Shown here: positions 34,502 through 43,445 of the stretch, in pieces
How positions within the stretch are numbered: position 1 is the first letter of the stretch
How the letters are laid out: the number at the start of each line of letters is the position of its first letter
Assembly (NCBI GenBank): GCA_937920235.1
Contig: CALGUK010000049.1
Location: forward strand, 11,677 to 75,676
Direction of reading: 5' to 3'
Source: an uncultured Clostridia bacterium
GTDB taxonomy: Bacteria; Bacillota; Clostridia; Oscillospirales; Acutalibacteraceae
Length of the DNA: 64,000 nt
The notes under the pieces: model-generated
The model's database searches: none
The model's input: only the letters and a program-made list of their open reading frames with translations
What the model was told of the DNA's origin: nothing
Position numbers and translations under genes: made by a program

Positions 34502-35995
34502 ATGGCAGATAACATTAAGCAGACTCAGCCCGAGGTTGATATGGGCGAACAGCAAAAAATCCGTCTTGAAAAGCTCAGAGCCTTGCAGGATGAGGGCAAA
34601 GATCCTTTTGTGATTACGAAATATGATCAGACACACCACAGTGCAGATATTAAGGATGACTATGACAACCTTGAGGGTATAACGGTACGTGTCGCAGGCC
34701 GTATGATGTCAAAGAGAGTTATGGGTAAGGCATCGTTCTGCAATATTCAGGACCTTAAAGGCAACATACAGTCTTATGTTGCACGAGACAGCATCGGTGA
34801 AGAAGAATATAAGGGCTTTAAAAAGCTTGATATCGGAGATATTATCGGTATTGAAGGCTATGTTTTCAAGACAAAGACCGGTGAAATATCAATTCATGCA
34901 ACAGCGGTTACGCTTCTTTCAAAGAGTCTTCAGATTCTTCCCGAAAAATTTCACGGTCTTACAAATACCGATATGAGATATCGTCAGCGCTATATTGACC
35001 TTATTATGAATCAGGAGTCCAAGCAGACGCTTATCAATCGTTCAAAAATTATCAGCGCAATCCGTAAGTATCTTGACGGTGAGGGCTTTATGGAAGTTGA
35101 AACTCCTATGCTTGTTTACAATGCGGGAGGAGCCGCGGCAAGACCATTTGAGACACACTTCAATGCTCTTGATACCGATATTAAGCTTCGCATATCGCTT
35201 GAACTTTACTTAAAGCGTCTTATCGTTGGCGGTATGGAAAAGGTGTATGAAATCGGCAGAGTTTTCCGAAACGAAGGACTTGATACGCGTCATAATCCGG
35301 AATTTACTCTTATGGAGCTTTACCAGGCTTATACAGATTATCACGGTATGATGGATCTTACCGAAAATCTTTACCGTTTTGTTGCTCAGGAGGTTCTCGG
35401 AACAACAAAAATTACATTCAATGGTATTGAAATGGATCTCGGCAAGCCGTTTGAAAGAATTACAATGCTTGATGCGGTTAAGAAGTATTCCGGCGTTGAT
35501 TTTAATGAAATTCATTCAACTGAAGAGGCTCATGCAGTTGCGAAAGAGTATCATGTAGAGTTCGAAAAACATCATAAAAAGGGTGACATTCTCAATCTTT
35601 TCTTTGAAGAATTTGTTGAAGAACATCTTGTTCAGCCGACCTTTGTTATGGATCATCCGATTGAGATTTCACCGCTTACAAAGAAAAAGCCTGAAGACCC
35701 CGATTATGTTGAACGTTTTGAATTCTTTATGAATGGTTGGGAGATGGCCAACGCATATTCCGAGCTTAACGACCCCATTGACCAGAGAGAGCGCTTCAAG
35801 GCTCAGGAGGAGCTTCTCGCTCTCGGAGATGAGGAGGCTAACACAACAGATGAGGACTTCCTCTATGCACTTGAACTCGGTATGCCGCCAACGGGAGGCA
35901 TCGGATTTGGTATCGACCGTATGACAATGCTGCTTACCGACAGCCAGGCAATCCGTGATGTAATCCTCTTCCCCACAATGAAGCCCATCGATTAA
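34502..35995 (+). CDS. lysS: LysS, class II lysyl-tRNA synthetase
   Basis: 497 residues: OB-fold anticodon domain, then class II core with motif 2 (RVFRNEGLDTRHNPEFTLME) and motif 3 (GIGFGIDRMTMLLTD). AAGGTGA precedes ATG 34502. greA-lysS pairing is common in Clostridia. Confidence 0.98.
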   Translation: MADNIKQTQPEVDMGEQQKIRLEKLRALQDEGKDPFVITKYDQTHHSADIKDDYDNLEGITVRVAGRMMSKRVMGKASFCNIQDLKGNIQSYVARDSIGEEEYKGFKKLDIGDIIGIEGYVFKTKTGEISIHATAVTLLSKSLQILPEKFHGLTNTDMRYRQRYIDLIMNQESKQTLINRSKIISAIRKYLDGEGFMEVETPMLVYNAGGAAARPFETHFNALDTDIKLRISLELYLKRLIVGGMEKVYEIGRVFRNEGLDTRHNPEFTLMELYQAYTDYHGMMDLTENLYRFVAQEVLGTTKITFNGIEMDLGKPFERITMLDAVKKYSGVDFNEIHSTEEAHAVAKEYHVEFEKHHKKGDILNLFFEEFVEEHLVQPTFVMDHPIEISPLTKKKPEDPDYVERFEFFMNGWEMANAYSELNDPIDQRERFKAQEELLALGDEEANTTDEDFLYALELGMPPTGGIGFGIDRMTMLLTDSQAIRDVILFPTMKPID

Positions 35996-36092
35996 GAAAA
36001 ATTACTATTTGCAAGGGATTCGCGGTGTGCTCAATTGAATTTACCCACGATTTACCCGTTATGACAAATTAAAGAAAGGCTATACATTTTAA

Positions 36093-36135
36093 ACCCCGTT
36101 TTTGCAATTTGCAGAGACGGGGTGTTTGCTTTTTT
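36093..36135 (+). terminator. Terminator after lysS
   Basis: ACCCCGT and ACGGGGT pair around a 17-base loop; TTTTTT follows a few bases later. It lies in the 272-base gap before the two-component genes. Confidence 0.65.
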
Positions 36136-36175
36136 ATAGCCATATTTTGTTTTCTTGCAAAAACGCAGGGAAAAT

Positions 36176-36209
36176 CTGCAATTTTGCTATTTACTTGCTA
36201 TTGAAAACG
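36176..36209 (+). promoter_or_regulatory. Bipartite element, copy A, upstream of the LytTR regulator
   Basis: CTGCAATTTTGC and TATTGAAAACG separated by 11 bases. The same two blocks, with one mismatch and the same spacing, stand upstream of the S8 protease gene (39549-39582). It overlaps the -35 at 36195. Confidence 0.5.
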
Positions 36210-36223
36210 GGTTATGATAAAAT
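36195..36223 (+). promoter_or_regulatory. Promoter of the two-component operon
   Basis: TTGCTA and TAAAAT with a 17-base spacer, 45 bases before the response regulator ATG. Confidence 0.65.
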
Positions 36224-36267
36224 TAAAATAAGATATATTTCTTTTTTAGGCGAATAGGAGCTGTGTT

Positions 36268-36966
36268 ATGAAAATACTTATCTGTGATGACGAAGTCAGA
36301 TATATAAATGACCTGCGCAGGTATATTGAGGAATATATGAAAAACCACGGTATCGCCTGTGAGATTGATACAACTACCGTGCCCAATGAAATAACAGATA
36401 ATAATGTCGTTTATGATTTAGTGTTTCTTGATATAAGAATGCCGAATTTTGACGGAATTGACCTCGCCTATGAGCTGAAAGAACGAAACAGCAAGGTTGT
36501 TATATTTTTTGTTACTGCGTTCAATGAATATCAGGATGCAGCAATGGATTTACAGGTTTTCCGATTCTTTGAGAAGCCCTTTGATGCAAAACGATTATTT
36601 TCCAGTCTTGACAAAGCTATGGAATATATTGACGGCTCATATGTTGAAGTGTTTGTATATAACAATAAGGAACACAAGAGAATTCTTGTCGATGATATAG
36701 TTTATATTGAAAACAGAAGCAGAAAAACGCATATCTACACACAGAAAAGTGAAATGATTGTCCGTGATTCTATTGACGAGTGGACAGAAAAATTGCCTAC
36801 AACCTTCTTTTTCCGTGTTCATAAATCCTTTCTCGTTAACCTTCATTATGTTACAAAGTACAGTTATGAGGAGCTTTATCTTAACGAAAATATAAGAATC
36901 CCTGTTGCCACAAGAAAGCAGGCGGATTTTCATAAGGCCTGGTTCAGATATCTGAAAAGGAGATAG
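36268..36966 (+). CDS. LytTR-family response regulator (AgrA/LytR type)
   Basis: 232 residues: receiver domain with acidic pocket Asp7/Asp8, phospho-acceptor Asp55 in FLDIRMP, Thr in VTAFN and Lys in EKPFD, followed by a LytTR DNA-binding domain (about 125-230, with FFFRVHKSFLVNLHYV). LytTR regulators bind pairs of short direct repeats near promoters. AGGAG precedes the ATG. It is co-transcribed with the histidine kinase that follows three bases later. Confidence 0.92.
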   Translation: MKILICDDEVRYINDLRRYIEEYMKNHGIACEIDTTTVPNEITDNNVVYDLVFLDIRMPNFDGIDLAYELKERNSKVVIFFVTAFNEYQDAAMDLQVFRFFEKPFDAKRLFSSLDKAMEYIDGSYVEVFVYNNKEHKRILVDDIVYIENRSRKTHIYTQKSEMIVRDSIDEWTEKLPTTFFFRVHKSFLVNLHYVTKYSYEELYLNENIRIPVATRKQADFHKAWFRYLKRR

Positions 36967-36969
36967 AGA

Positions 36970-38250
36970 ATGTTTTTAGCTTTTTCATTTGCTTATTTAA
37001 CAGAGTTTATATCAGCACATATTTTGTTTTCTTCAGCTGCAGAAAAGAAATATAAATCAGGAAAATGCTTTTTAATAGGAGCAATTTTATTCGGAATAAG
37101 CATAATTATATGTTTTGTTGTCAGAAAGTTTACCTGGATTAATTTGATTATATACCTTATAATTGATATTTTATATGCTTATCTATGCTTTGATATGGGG
37201 ATAAAAAAATCCATATTATACGGAACAATAGTTACACTTATAGGTGTAATATGGGAGGTGTTTGTTGAAATAACGCTGTTATCAGTAACAGGTGCTGATT
37301 CCGAAGAATTACTGACAAGTGTGCTCGCTGTATCGATATGTTCTTATATAAGTAAAATGCTTTTGTTTATATCAGTATTGATTTTGTCAAGATTTGTCGC
37401 AAAAAATGATGCAGTAAAACTACCGGTGTCTGTCACTATCTATCCGATTGTGCTGATTATTGTCCTTTTAGCCTTTTGGGAGGTGTGTGAGAAATGTCAA
37501 GTGAACTCAACAGGGCAGCTTGCACTGGCAATTACCGCTGCAGGTCTTATTATTCCGACGGTGCTTTTCTTTTTGATTTACCAAAGAAATATTGAAAGAG
37601 AAAACGAATTGTTCTGTTTGAAAAAAGAAATGGATAAAATTGAAACGGAAAAGAGTTATTACGATATTCTCGATAAGCAAAATCAGAACTTAAGAATATA
37701 TGTCCATGATACTAAAAAACATCTTGCCGCAATAAAAAGTCTGAATACGGATCCGCAAATTGAGAAATATCTCAATAAAATAACTGAAAATCTTGCTACA
37801 TACAGCAAAGTCAGTCGCAGCGGTAATCACTCGTTTGATGTTATCATCAACAGATATGTTACGGAATGTGCAATCAAAAAGCTTAACTTTACGTTTGATA
37901 CAAGACTTAAAAATCTGGAATATATTGAGAATTATGACCTTGTGACCATACTCGGAAATCTGCTTGATAATGCCCTGGAATCTGCGGAGCAGTCACAAAA
38001 CCGAGAAATTACTCTTTCAACGGATTGCAGAAACGGTTATGATGTTTTGATTATTACAAACAGTTGTGATATTGAACCAAAATCTCTGAATAATAAGCTG
38101 ATTACAACAAAAGCTGACAAAAAGCTCCACGGTATCGGACTTAAAAGTGTTGCAAAAACATTATTAAAGTATAACGGAGATTTCGACTGGGATTATGATG
38201 AGCAAAATAAAATTTTTACGGCAACCGTTATGATGTCGGAGGTAAAATAA
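36970..38250 (+). CDS. GHKL-type sensor histidine kinase (AgrC/CitA-like output)
   Basis: 426 residues: six or seven membrane helices (1 to about 205), a dimerisation helix with His246 in VHDTKKHLAAIK (the probable phospho-histidine) and a C-terminal GHKL ATPase domain with N-box LGNLLDNALES and G-box KLHGIGLKSV. The polytopic sensor resembles peptide-sensing AgrC kinases, but no agrB/agrD-like genes are visible nearby. Confidence 0.9.
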   Translation: MFLAFSFAYLTEFISAHILFSSAAEKKYKSGKCFLIGAILFGISIIICFVVRKFTWINLIIYLIIDILYAYLCFDMGIKKSILYGTIVTLIGVIWEVFVEITLLSVTGADSEELLTSVLAVSICSYISKMLLFISVLILSRFVAKNDAVKLPVSVTIYPIVLIIVLLAFWEVCEKCQVNSTGQLALAITAAGLIIPTVLFFLIYQRNIERENELFCLKKEMDKIETEKSYYDILDKQNQNLRIYVHDTKKHLAAIKSLNTDPQIEKYLNKITENLATYSKVSRSGNHSFDVIINRYVTECAIKKLNFTFDTRLKNLEYIENYDLVTILGNLLDNALESAEQSQNREITLSTDCRNGYDVLIITNSCDIEPKSLNNKLITTKADKKLHGIGLKSVAKTLLKYNGDFDWDYDEQNKIFTATVMMSEVK

Positions 38251-38251
38251 T

Positions 38252-39100
38252 ATGATTTATATTGTCGGTTTAGCAACTTCATATTTTGTTGAAGCTCTGT
38301 CGTCCTATATATTATTTTCACACGTCGGTGAAAAAAGGTTTAAATCCGTATATTGCTTTCTGATTGGCACAGGTCTGCATTCCCTCGGCATGTTTATCAA
38401 TTTGTTGGGCAAGAATAAGATATGGATAAATTTAATTGCCTTTTTGATCATTACCGTTATATTCGGTATGCTTGCATTTAAAATCAATTTTAATATGGTT
38501 TGCTTATACTCTGTATTTATTGTTGCTATTTGTACATTCTGCGAAATGTATATGGAAATGCTCATTACCTCTGTTACGGATATGCAAATGCAAAGCTATC
38601 TGACGAGCGATATGGTAATGGTTGCGTTAGTTATATTCGGTAAAGGGTTTTATTTAATCAGCATACTGCTGATGTCAAGACTCATAAAACGGGAAAACCG
38701 TGTTAAATTACCCTTGGTTATGTTTCTTTACCCCATTTCTGCTTTTTTATCCTTTGCAGTCATCTGGTATGTGTGCAGATATTGCAATGTCAATTCTTAC
38801 GGCAAGCTTGTTCTGTCAACAGTTATGATGCTGCTTTTTGCTGTGGTTGTATTTCTGCTTTTTTCTTACCAGAAAGGTATTGAGAGAGAAAGCAAACTGC
38901 TTGAACTCAAAACACAAATTGAAAAATCAGAAACGGAAAAAACATATTACAGCATCATTGAAAAGCAAAATGATAATCTTATTTCTTATGCAGACGATAC
39001 GCAAAAGCATCTTAAAGCAATAAAAATGCTTAATTCCGATCCGCAGATTGATGAATACATCAATAAGATGCTTGCAAGTCTGGATGAATACGGTAAATAA
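38252..39100 (+). CDS. Kinase-less tandem copy of the sensor histidine kinase
   Basis: 282 residues, similar over its length to residues 1-280 of the upstream kinase: same helix layout, EKTYYSIIEKQNDNL matching EKSYYDILDKQNQNL, and LNSDPQIDEYINKM matching LNTDPQIEKYLNKI. It ends just where the GHKL ATPase domain would begin, and the phospho-histidine position is Asp248 (ADDTQKH against VHDTKKH). It cannot autophosphorylate. It starts one base after the kinase stop and is followed at once by a terminator, so it looks like a settled gene rather than recent debris. Confidence 0.85.
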   Translation: MIYIVGLATSYFVEALSSYILFSHVGEKRFKSVYCFLIGTGLHSLGMFINLLGKNKIWINLIAFLIITVIFGMLAFKINFNMVCLYSVFIVAICTFCEMYMEMLITSVTDMQMQSYLTSDMVMVALVIFGKGFYLISILLMSRLIKRENRVKLPLVMFLYPISAFLSFAVIWYVCRYCNVNSYGKLVLSTVMMLLFAVVVFLLFSYQKGIERESKLLELKTQIEKSETEKTYYSIIEKQNDNLISYADDTQKHLKAIKMLNSDPQIDEYINKMLASLDEYGK

Positions 39101-39105
39101 AAATC

Positions 39106-39140
39106 ACCCTCGTTTCCTTATGGCGACGAGGGTTTTGCTT
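39106..39140. terminator. Bidirectional terminator between kinase copy and Cro/CI-type gene
   Basis: ACCCTCGT and ACGAGGGT pair around a 12-base loop with T-rich flanks on both strands; the two genes converge here. Confidence 0.8.
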
Positions 39141-39337
39141 TATTCAATTATAAATAAATCGCCGGGCAAACAGTCAAAAATTTTGCACAGCTTTTCTATG
39201 GTTTCAAGCTGTAAGCCGGTTAATGTGTTATCGCAGAGCTTGTTGACGGTTTTATATGTCGTCTGCATTTCCTTTACCAGCCAATATCTTGTTTTACCTT
39301 TTTTATCAAGTAAATTCTGAATATTCATTTTAATCAT
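39140..39337 (-). CDS. Small Cro/CI-type (XRE) DNA-binding protein
   Basis: 65 residues, a lone helix-turn-helix of the HTH_26 type: MNIQNLLDKKGKTRYWLVKE, then TTYKTVNKLCD as recognition helix, and LETIEKLCKIFDCLPGDLF. AGGTGA stands six bases before the ATG on the minus strand. It faces away from a 29-bp dyad at 39385-39413, which is a candidate operator for it. Confidence 0.85.
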   Translation of the reverse strand: MIKMNIQNLLDKKGKTRYWLVKEMQTTYKTVNKLCDNTLTGLQLETIEKLCKIFDCLPGDLFIIE

Positions 39338-39384
39338 AATATATCACCTAATAAATTGTAACATTAGTATATCTGAAATATAAT

Positions 39385-39413
39385 CAACCAAACGGTAGTG
39401 TACCAAGTGGTTG
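39385..39413. promoter_or_regulatory. 29-bp nested dyad, operator-like
   Basis: Nested symmetry: CAACCA, three bases, GGTA, three-base centre, TACC, three bases, TGGTTG. Both half-site pairs are perfect and equally spaced. The right arm overlaps the -35 of the rightward promoter at 39411, so a bound repressor would block it. Confidence 0.65.
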
Positions 39414-39439
39414 ACTATTTTGCTTTTCTGTGATAATAT
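39411..39439 (+). promoter_or_regulatory. Rightward promoter overlapping the dyad
   Basis: TTGACT and TAATAT with a 17-base spacer. It would start a leader of about 195 bases before the S8 protease gene. Confidence 0.55.
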
Positions 39440-39456
39440 GTCTTTAGAGGTAAAAG

Positions 39457-39577
39457 ATGCACTTTTTTAAGGATTGTCCGGCCGAAAAGTGAGGTGAACT
39501 CGTTAAGGAAAAATTTTTATTGTTTTCCTGCAATTTTACTTATTTTTTCTGCAGTTTTGCAGGGGATATTTTATTGA
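39457..39577 (+). other. Two tandem micro-ORFs in the protease leader
   Basis: ATG 39457-39492 encodes 11 residues (MHFFKDCPAEK) behind AGAGGT. One base after its stop, GTG 39494-39577 encodes 27 residues with a basic start and hydrophobic body (NSLRKNFYCFPAILLIF and on). They could be a leader peptide pair or chance frames; the second lacks a properly spaced ribosome site. Confidence 0.2.
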
Positions 39578-39582
39578 AAACG
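39549..39582 (+). promoter_or_regulatory. Bipartite element, copy B, upstream of the S8 protease
   Basis: CTGCAGTTTTGC and TATTGAAAACG, 11 bases apart, as in copy A at 36176. A TATAAT at 39592-39597 follows without a good -35, as expected for an activator-dependent promoter. Confidence 0.5.
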
Positions 39583-39640
39583 ATAATTTGATATAATCGA
39601 TTCAAAGAGAAATCAGATTATATATGAGGAGGAAATTATT

Positions 39641-42600
39641 ATGAAGAACAAAGTAAAAAGTCTGATAAGCATCTTACTTTCTTTGACTATTCTTATGGTT
39701 TCTGTTCCTGCTGTTTCACTTTTCTCCTTTGCGGAGGAAATCGAGGCAGGTGACGACCTGGAAGAATTTTCCGAGGATGTAACAAATCTTATCAGAGATG
39801 CCGGGTTAACAACTGATGAAAATGACTTGTATGTGTCCGCGGCTTCCGATACCGATGAAGCCGATACAAGTTATGAGTATCAGACGGCAAGACTTATTGT
39901 TAAGTCAAAAAAGAAAATCGACAAGCTCAATGCCGTTGCCGTTGCAGACGGCTATGAGGATCTTCACATTTTGCAGTTTGCAACACCCGAGGATGCTCAG
40001 AAGGCTTGCGAATACTATCTTACATTGGATTATGTCGAATACGCTCAGCCCGACGGGATAGTTGAAGCTGCCGATTATGAGGTAGTGAATGAAACACAGT
40101 CTATTGAAGATATCATTGCAGAGAAACCCGATCTTGAAAAGCCTGCAATTCAGGTAGGTATCAAAGCTCTTAAAGAATTTCTTGTGTCATCTGGCATTAC
40201 GTTTACGAGAAAAATTGAGGTCGCCGTTGTTGATACGGGTGTGGAATCCACTCACAGTCTTCTGAAAGATCGTGTTGAACCTACAGGAAAGAATTTTTCT
40301 TCAAACGGAGCTGCAAATTCTTCTGAGGACAATAACGGTCACGGAACTCACGTTGCCGGTATTGTTGCGGTGAACTCTCTTTCAAATGTAAAAATCAGAC
40401 CGTATAAGGTTCTTGACGGTGCAGGAAGAGGAACGGATATTCAGATAGTCCTCGGCGTTGAGGCGGCAATATCCGACGGCGTTGAGGTTATAAATATGAG
40501 CCTCGGAAGAAGAGGAACAAACAGAGCCTTGCACGACTCCGTAAAAAAAGCAGTTGCAAAAAACATTGCCGTTGTTGTTTCGTCGGGTAATGATTTTGCA
40601 AATCTGGACAACATCAAATATTCACCTGCAAGCTTTCCGGAATGTATCACGGTTATCGCTCACGGTGCAAACTGCACGGGAAATACTTTTTCAAACTACG
40701 GTGCAGTATGCGATATAGCGGCACCCGGTGTGAATATTTACAGCTCTTATCTCAGAAATACATACAGAAATATGACGGGTACATCAATGGCAGCACCTCT
40801 CGTAGCCGCCGCGGTAACTTACGTTATACTCAGCTATCCCGGTATTACTCCGGATGAAATCAGCGAAACCTTAAAAATGCATGCTATTCCCGAGGCTAAT
40901 GCCTCATATTCAACCGCAATGTGTCTGTATATGGAGTTCATTACTCGCAGTGTGGATAAATTGTCTGCTCCCATATTCAGCATAGAGAGCAAAGAGTTTG
41001 ACATTCCGTTCATGCTGACTCTTTCATCGTCCGATGAAAATGTAACGATATACTATACAAGGTCTGAATTCAGTGAAGGGTATTACGAGAAATATACAGA
41101 GCCTATTCCCATCAGAAACAGTACAACTGTCAAGGCTTATGCATATCGAAAGGGTGCAGTGATGAGTGAATTTGTTTCACATACATATTCCAAGCTGTTC
41201 CCCAACGAAGACTCCAAATACGCCATAGATGAAAACGGAACAATTATCGAATATGTAGGACAGGATACCGAACTTTTTGTTCCCGAGGTAATTCAGGGAA
41301 TACAGGTAAAGGCTATCGGTGAAGAAGCATTCCGTCAGAATAAAACAGTTGAGTTTATCGTATTACCCGAATCTGTTAAGATTATCGGTGAAAAGGCCTT
41401 TGCCGAGTCCGAAAAGCTCAGACAGGTTCGTGCAACGGGTGTGGAGACGATTGACACATCGGCATTTATGCTTTGTGAATCACTTGAAAGCATTGAAGGA
41501 AATAACATTAAAAACATAGGCTCTTATGCTTTTTACGGCTGTCCAGTACTCAAATATATTGATTTCTCCAAAGCGGAAAAAATCGAAAGCTGTGCTTTTG
41601 AAAGTGCGTTGAGCATTACAAGCGTTGTTTCAGATACATTGAGTGATGTCAGCGGTACGGCATTCAGAGAGTCGGGAATAAGAATCGTGGATGTTCCGAA
41701 TATGAAGAAAATTGACGTGTCAACATTTTACGGATGTGAGCTGCTTGAAAAGGTAAATGCTCCTCTTGTTACAGCAATAAACAACGACGCGTTCAACGGA
41801 TGCTCGGCTCTTATTGAAATCAACGCGGAAAATCTCGAAAGCGTTGGTCGCTACAGCTTCCTGAATTGCAGTTCACTTGAAGAAATCAATTTCCCGAAGC
41901 TTAAAGATTTCGGCGGTTTAGGACTTGAAACAAGCGATTGGGGATGCTTCAAAAACTGTGAAAGTCTTAAAAAGGTCAATTTACCGTCAGCAACCGTTCT
42001 CACGGGCTCGACATTTGACGGCTGTTCATCTCTCGAAGAAATTTCCTTGCCTAAGGCTACGGTAATACCGATAAGTCTTTTCAGAAACTGTACCGCCCTC
42101 AAAAAAGCGGATCTGCCGTCGGCTACCGAAATTTATTCACGTGCATTCGACGGTTGCACCAGTTTAAAGGAAATCGAATTGCCGTCTGTTAAAACTGTCA
42201 GAACAAGTGCATTTTATGGCAATAATATTGAAAGACTTATTCTTCCCGTTGTTGAAACTGTTGCCGATTTGCCATCTGGGGCTATGGTTGCAATCGGCTC
42301 CAAGGCTCGCACTATAGACAATCCGAATGCTTTCAGCAGCGGCTCGGATATAACAATTTACGGCACTGTTAATACAAAGGCTTACGAGTGGGCAGAAACA
42401 TATAAAATTCCCTTTAAAGAGATAAATCAGAATAATGCGATTCATATGAATCTCCCCCATGAGTTTGATCAGGACAGAGAAACAGCACTTGAAGTCGGTG
42501 TTATGGGATTTAACCGTACTTATCAGTGGTACGGAAACAGTCGTGCAGACAACACGACGGGTACTGAGATTGAGGGCGCTGTTGATAAAACCTTTAATCC

Positions 42601-43396
42601 CGTAAAATATGACGAGTACCCGTACTATTATTGTGTTGTGACAAGCAAGGATAATTCATATCCTGCCGTTGAAATACGAACCGGTGTAGCTAAGAATATA
42701 CATACACATATAAAGGTGGAAATTCCACGTGTTGAACCGACTTGTGTAACGACCGGTCTCACTGCCGGAACAGAGTGTTCGCAATGCGGCAGAATTATCA
42801 CACCGCAGGAAGAAATACAGACAATTCCCCATGAGTACAACGGTGTTGTAACAGCTCCGACCTGTACGGAAGAGGGTTATACCACATATACATGTAATTG
42901 CGGCAGAAACTATATCGACGATTACGTTTCCGCAAAGGGACATACGGTAAGAGAATACGGGAAAGTTCTGGAAGCCCCGAATTGTACGGAGGAGGGCAGC
43001 AAGGACAGTATTGATTATTGTGTTGCCTGTAACTGTGTCCTTGAACGAAAGGTTATAACAATGCCGGCTCTCGGACATACTCCCGGTAAAGCAGTTGAAG
43101 AGAACCTTGTGACACCCACCTGTGAGGAAACGGGCTCAAAGGATATCGTCATCTGTTGTTCACACTGCAAGGAGGAAATCAGTCGTGAAACAGTAACTCT
43201 GGAAATGCTTGGCCACAGCGATGATGACGGTGACGGCTATTGCGACGGATGCGATAAGCTCCTCGATGTAACGGTTGAATGTGACCATAGCTGTCACAAG
43301 GGCGGTATTTCAGGATTTTTCTGGAAAATCACGCTTTTCTTCAGCAAGCTTTTCGGCACTAACAGAGTTTGCGAATGCGGAGTGGCGCATTATTGA
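39641..43396 (+). CDS. Large secreted S8 (subtilisin-like) protease with leucine-rich repeats and Cys-rich tail
   Basis: 1251 residues. Signal peptide (1 to about 31), an inhibitor-type propeptide (about 80-145), and the S8 catalytic domain with Asp198 (VVDTG), His234 (NGHGTHVAG) and Ser382 (GTSMAAP). A chitobiase C-terminal-like segment (about 445-520) is followed by BspA-type LRR_5 repeats (about 545-920), four Cys-containing PTC-x3-G units (about 1030-1190), an Asp-rich DDDGDGYCDGC loop and a 38-residue tail (1214-1251) with C-x-H-x2-CH and C-x-C-G-x2-HY. All triad residues are intact. AGGAGG precedes the ATG. The same tail ends the next gene product. Confidence 0.9.
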   Translation: MKNKVKSLISILLSLTILMVSVPAVSLFSFAEEIEAGDDLEEFSEDVTNLIRDAGLTTDENDLYVSAASDTDEADTSYEYQTARLIVKSKKKIDKLNAVAVADGYEDLHILQFATPEDAQKACEYYLTLDYVEYAQPDGIVEAADYEVVNETQSIEDIIAEKPDLEKPAIQVGIKALKEFLVSSGITFTRKIEVAVVDTGVESTHSLLKDRVEPTGKNFSSNGAANSSEDNNGHGTHVAGIVAVNSLSNVKIRPYKVLDGAGRGTDIQIVLGVEAAISDGVEVINMSLGRRGTNRALHDSVKKAVAKNIAVVVSSGNDFANLDNIKYSPASFPECITVIAHGANCTGNTFSNYGAVCDIAAPGVNIYSSYLRNTYRNMTGTSMAAPLVAAAVTYVILSYPGITPDEISETLKMHAIPEANASYSTAMCLYMEFITRSVDKLSAPIFSIESKEFDIPFMLTLSSSDENVTIYYTRSEFSEGYYEKYTEPIPIRNSTTVKAYAYRKGAVMSEFVSHTYSKLFPNEDSKYAIDENGTIIEYVGQDTELFVPEVIQGIQVKAIGEEAFRQNKTVEFIVLPESVKIIGEKAFAESEKLRQVRATGVETIDTSAFMLCESLESIEGNNIKNIGSYAFYGCPVLKYIDFSKAEKIESCAFESALSITSVVSDTLSDVSGTAFRESGIRIVDVPNMKKIDVSTFYGCELLEKVNAPLVTAINNDAFNGCSALIEINAENLESVGRYSFLNCSSLEEINFPKLKDFGGLGLETSDWGCFKNCESLKKVNLPSATVLTGSTFDGCSSLEEISLPKATVIPISLFRNCTALKKADLPSATEIYSRAFDGCTSLKEIELPSVKTVRTSAFYGNNIERLILPVVETVADLPSGAMVAIGSKARTIDNPNAFSSGSDITIYGTVNTKAYEWAETYKIPFKEINQNNAIHMNLPHEFDQDRETALEVGVMGFNRTYQWYGNSRADNTTGTEIEGAVDKTFNPVKYDEYPYYYCVVTSKDNSYPAVEIRTGVAKNIHTHIKVEIPRVEPTCVTTGLTAGTECSQCGRIITPQEEIQTIPHEYNGVVTAPTCTEEGYTTYTCNCGRNYIDDYVSAKGHTVREYGKVLEAPNCTEEGSKDSIDYCVACNCVLERKVITMPALGHTPGKAVEENLVTPTCEETGSKDIVICCSHCKEEISRETVTLEMLGHSDDDGDGYCDGCDKLLDVTVECDHSCHKGGISGFFWKITLFFSKLFGTNRVCECGVAHY

Positions 43397-43445
43397 TACT
43401 GCCGAAATAAAAAGTGCGTTATTATTAGAATTGGAGATGAGATTT

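Noticed and set aside
38252..39100. Pseudogene call for the kinase copy
   Set aside because: The frame is intact, translationally adjacent to the kinase and ends next to its own terminator, so a truncated functional protein is more likely.
39494..39577. AgrD-like signal peptide for the GHKL kinase
   Set aside because: Hydrophobic small frame, but no AgrB protease nearby and no clear ribosome site; kept only as a micro-ORF observation.
43275..43445. Longer start for the BspA-like protein at 43275
   Set aside because: It would overlap the protease gene in another frame and hide the signal peptide that begins at 43446 behind a ribosome site.
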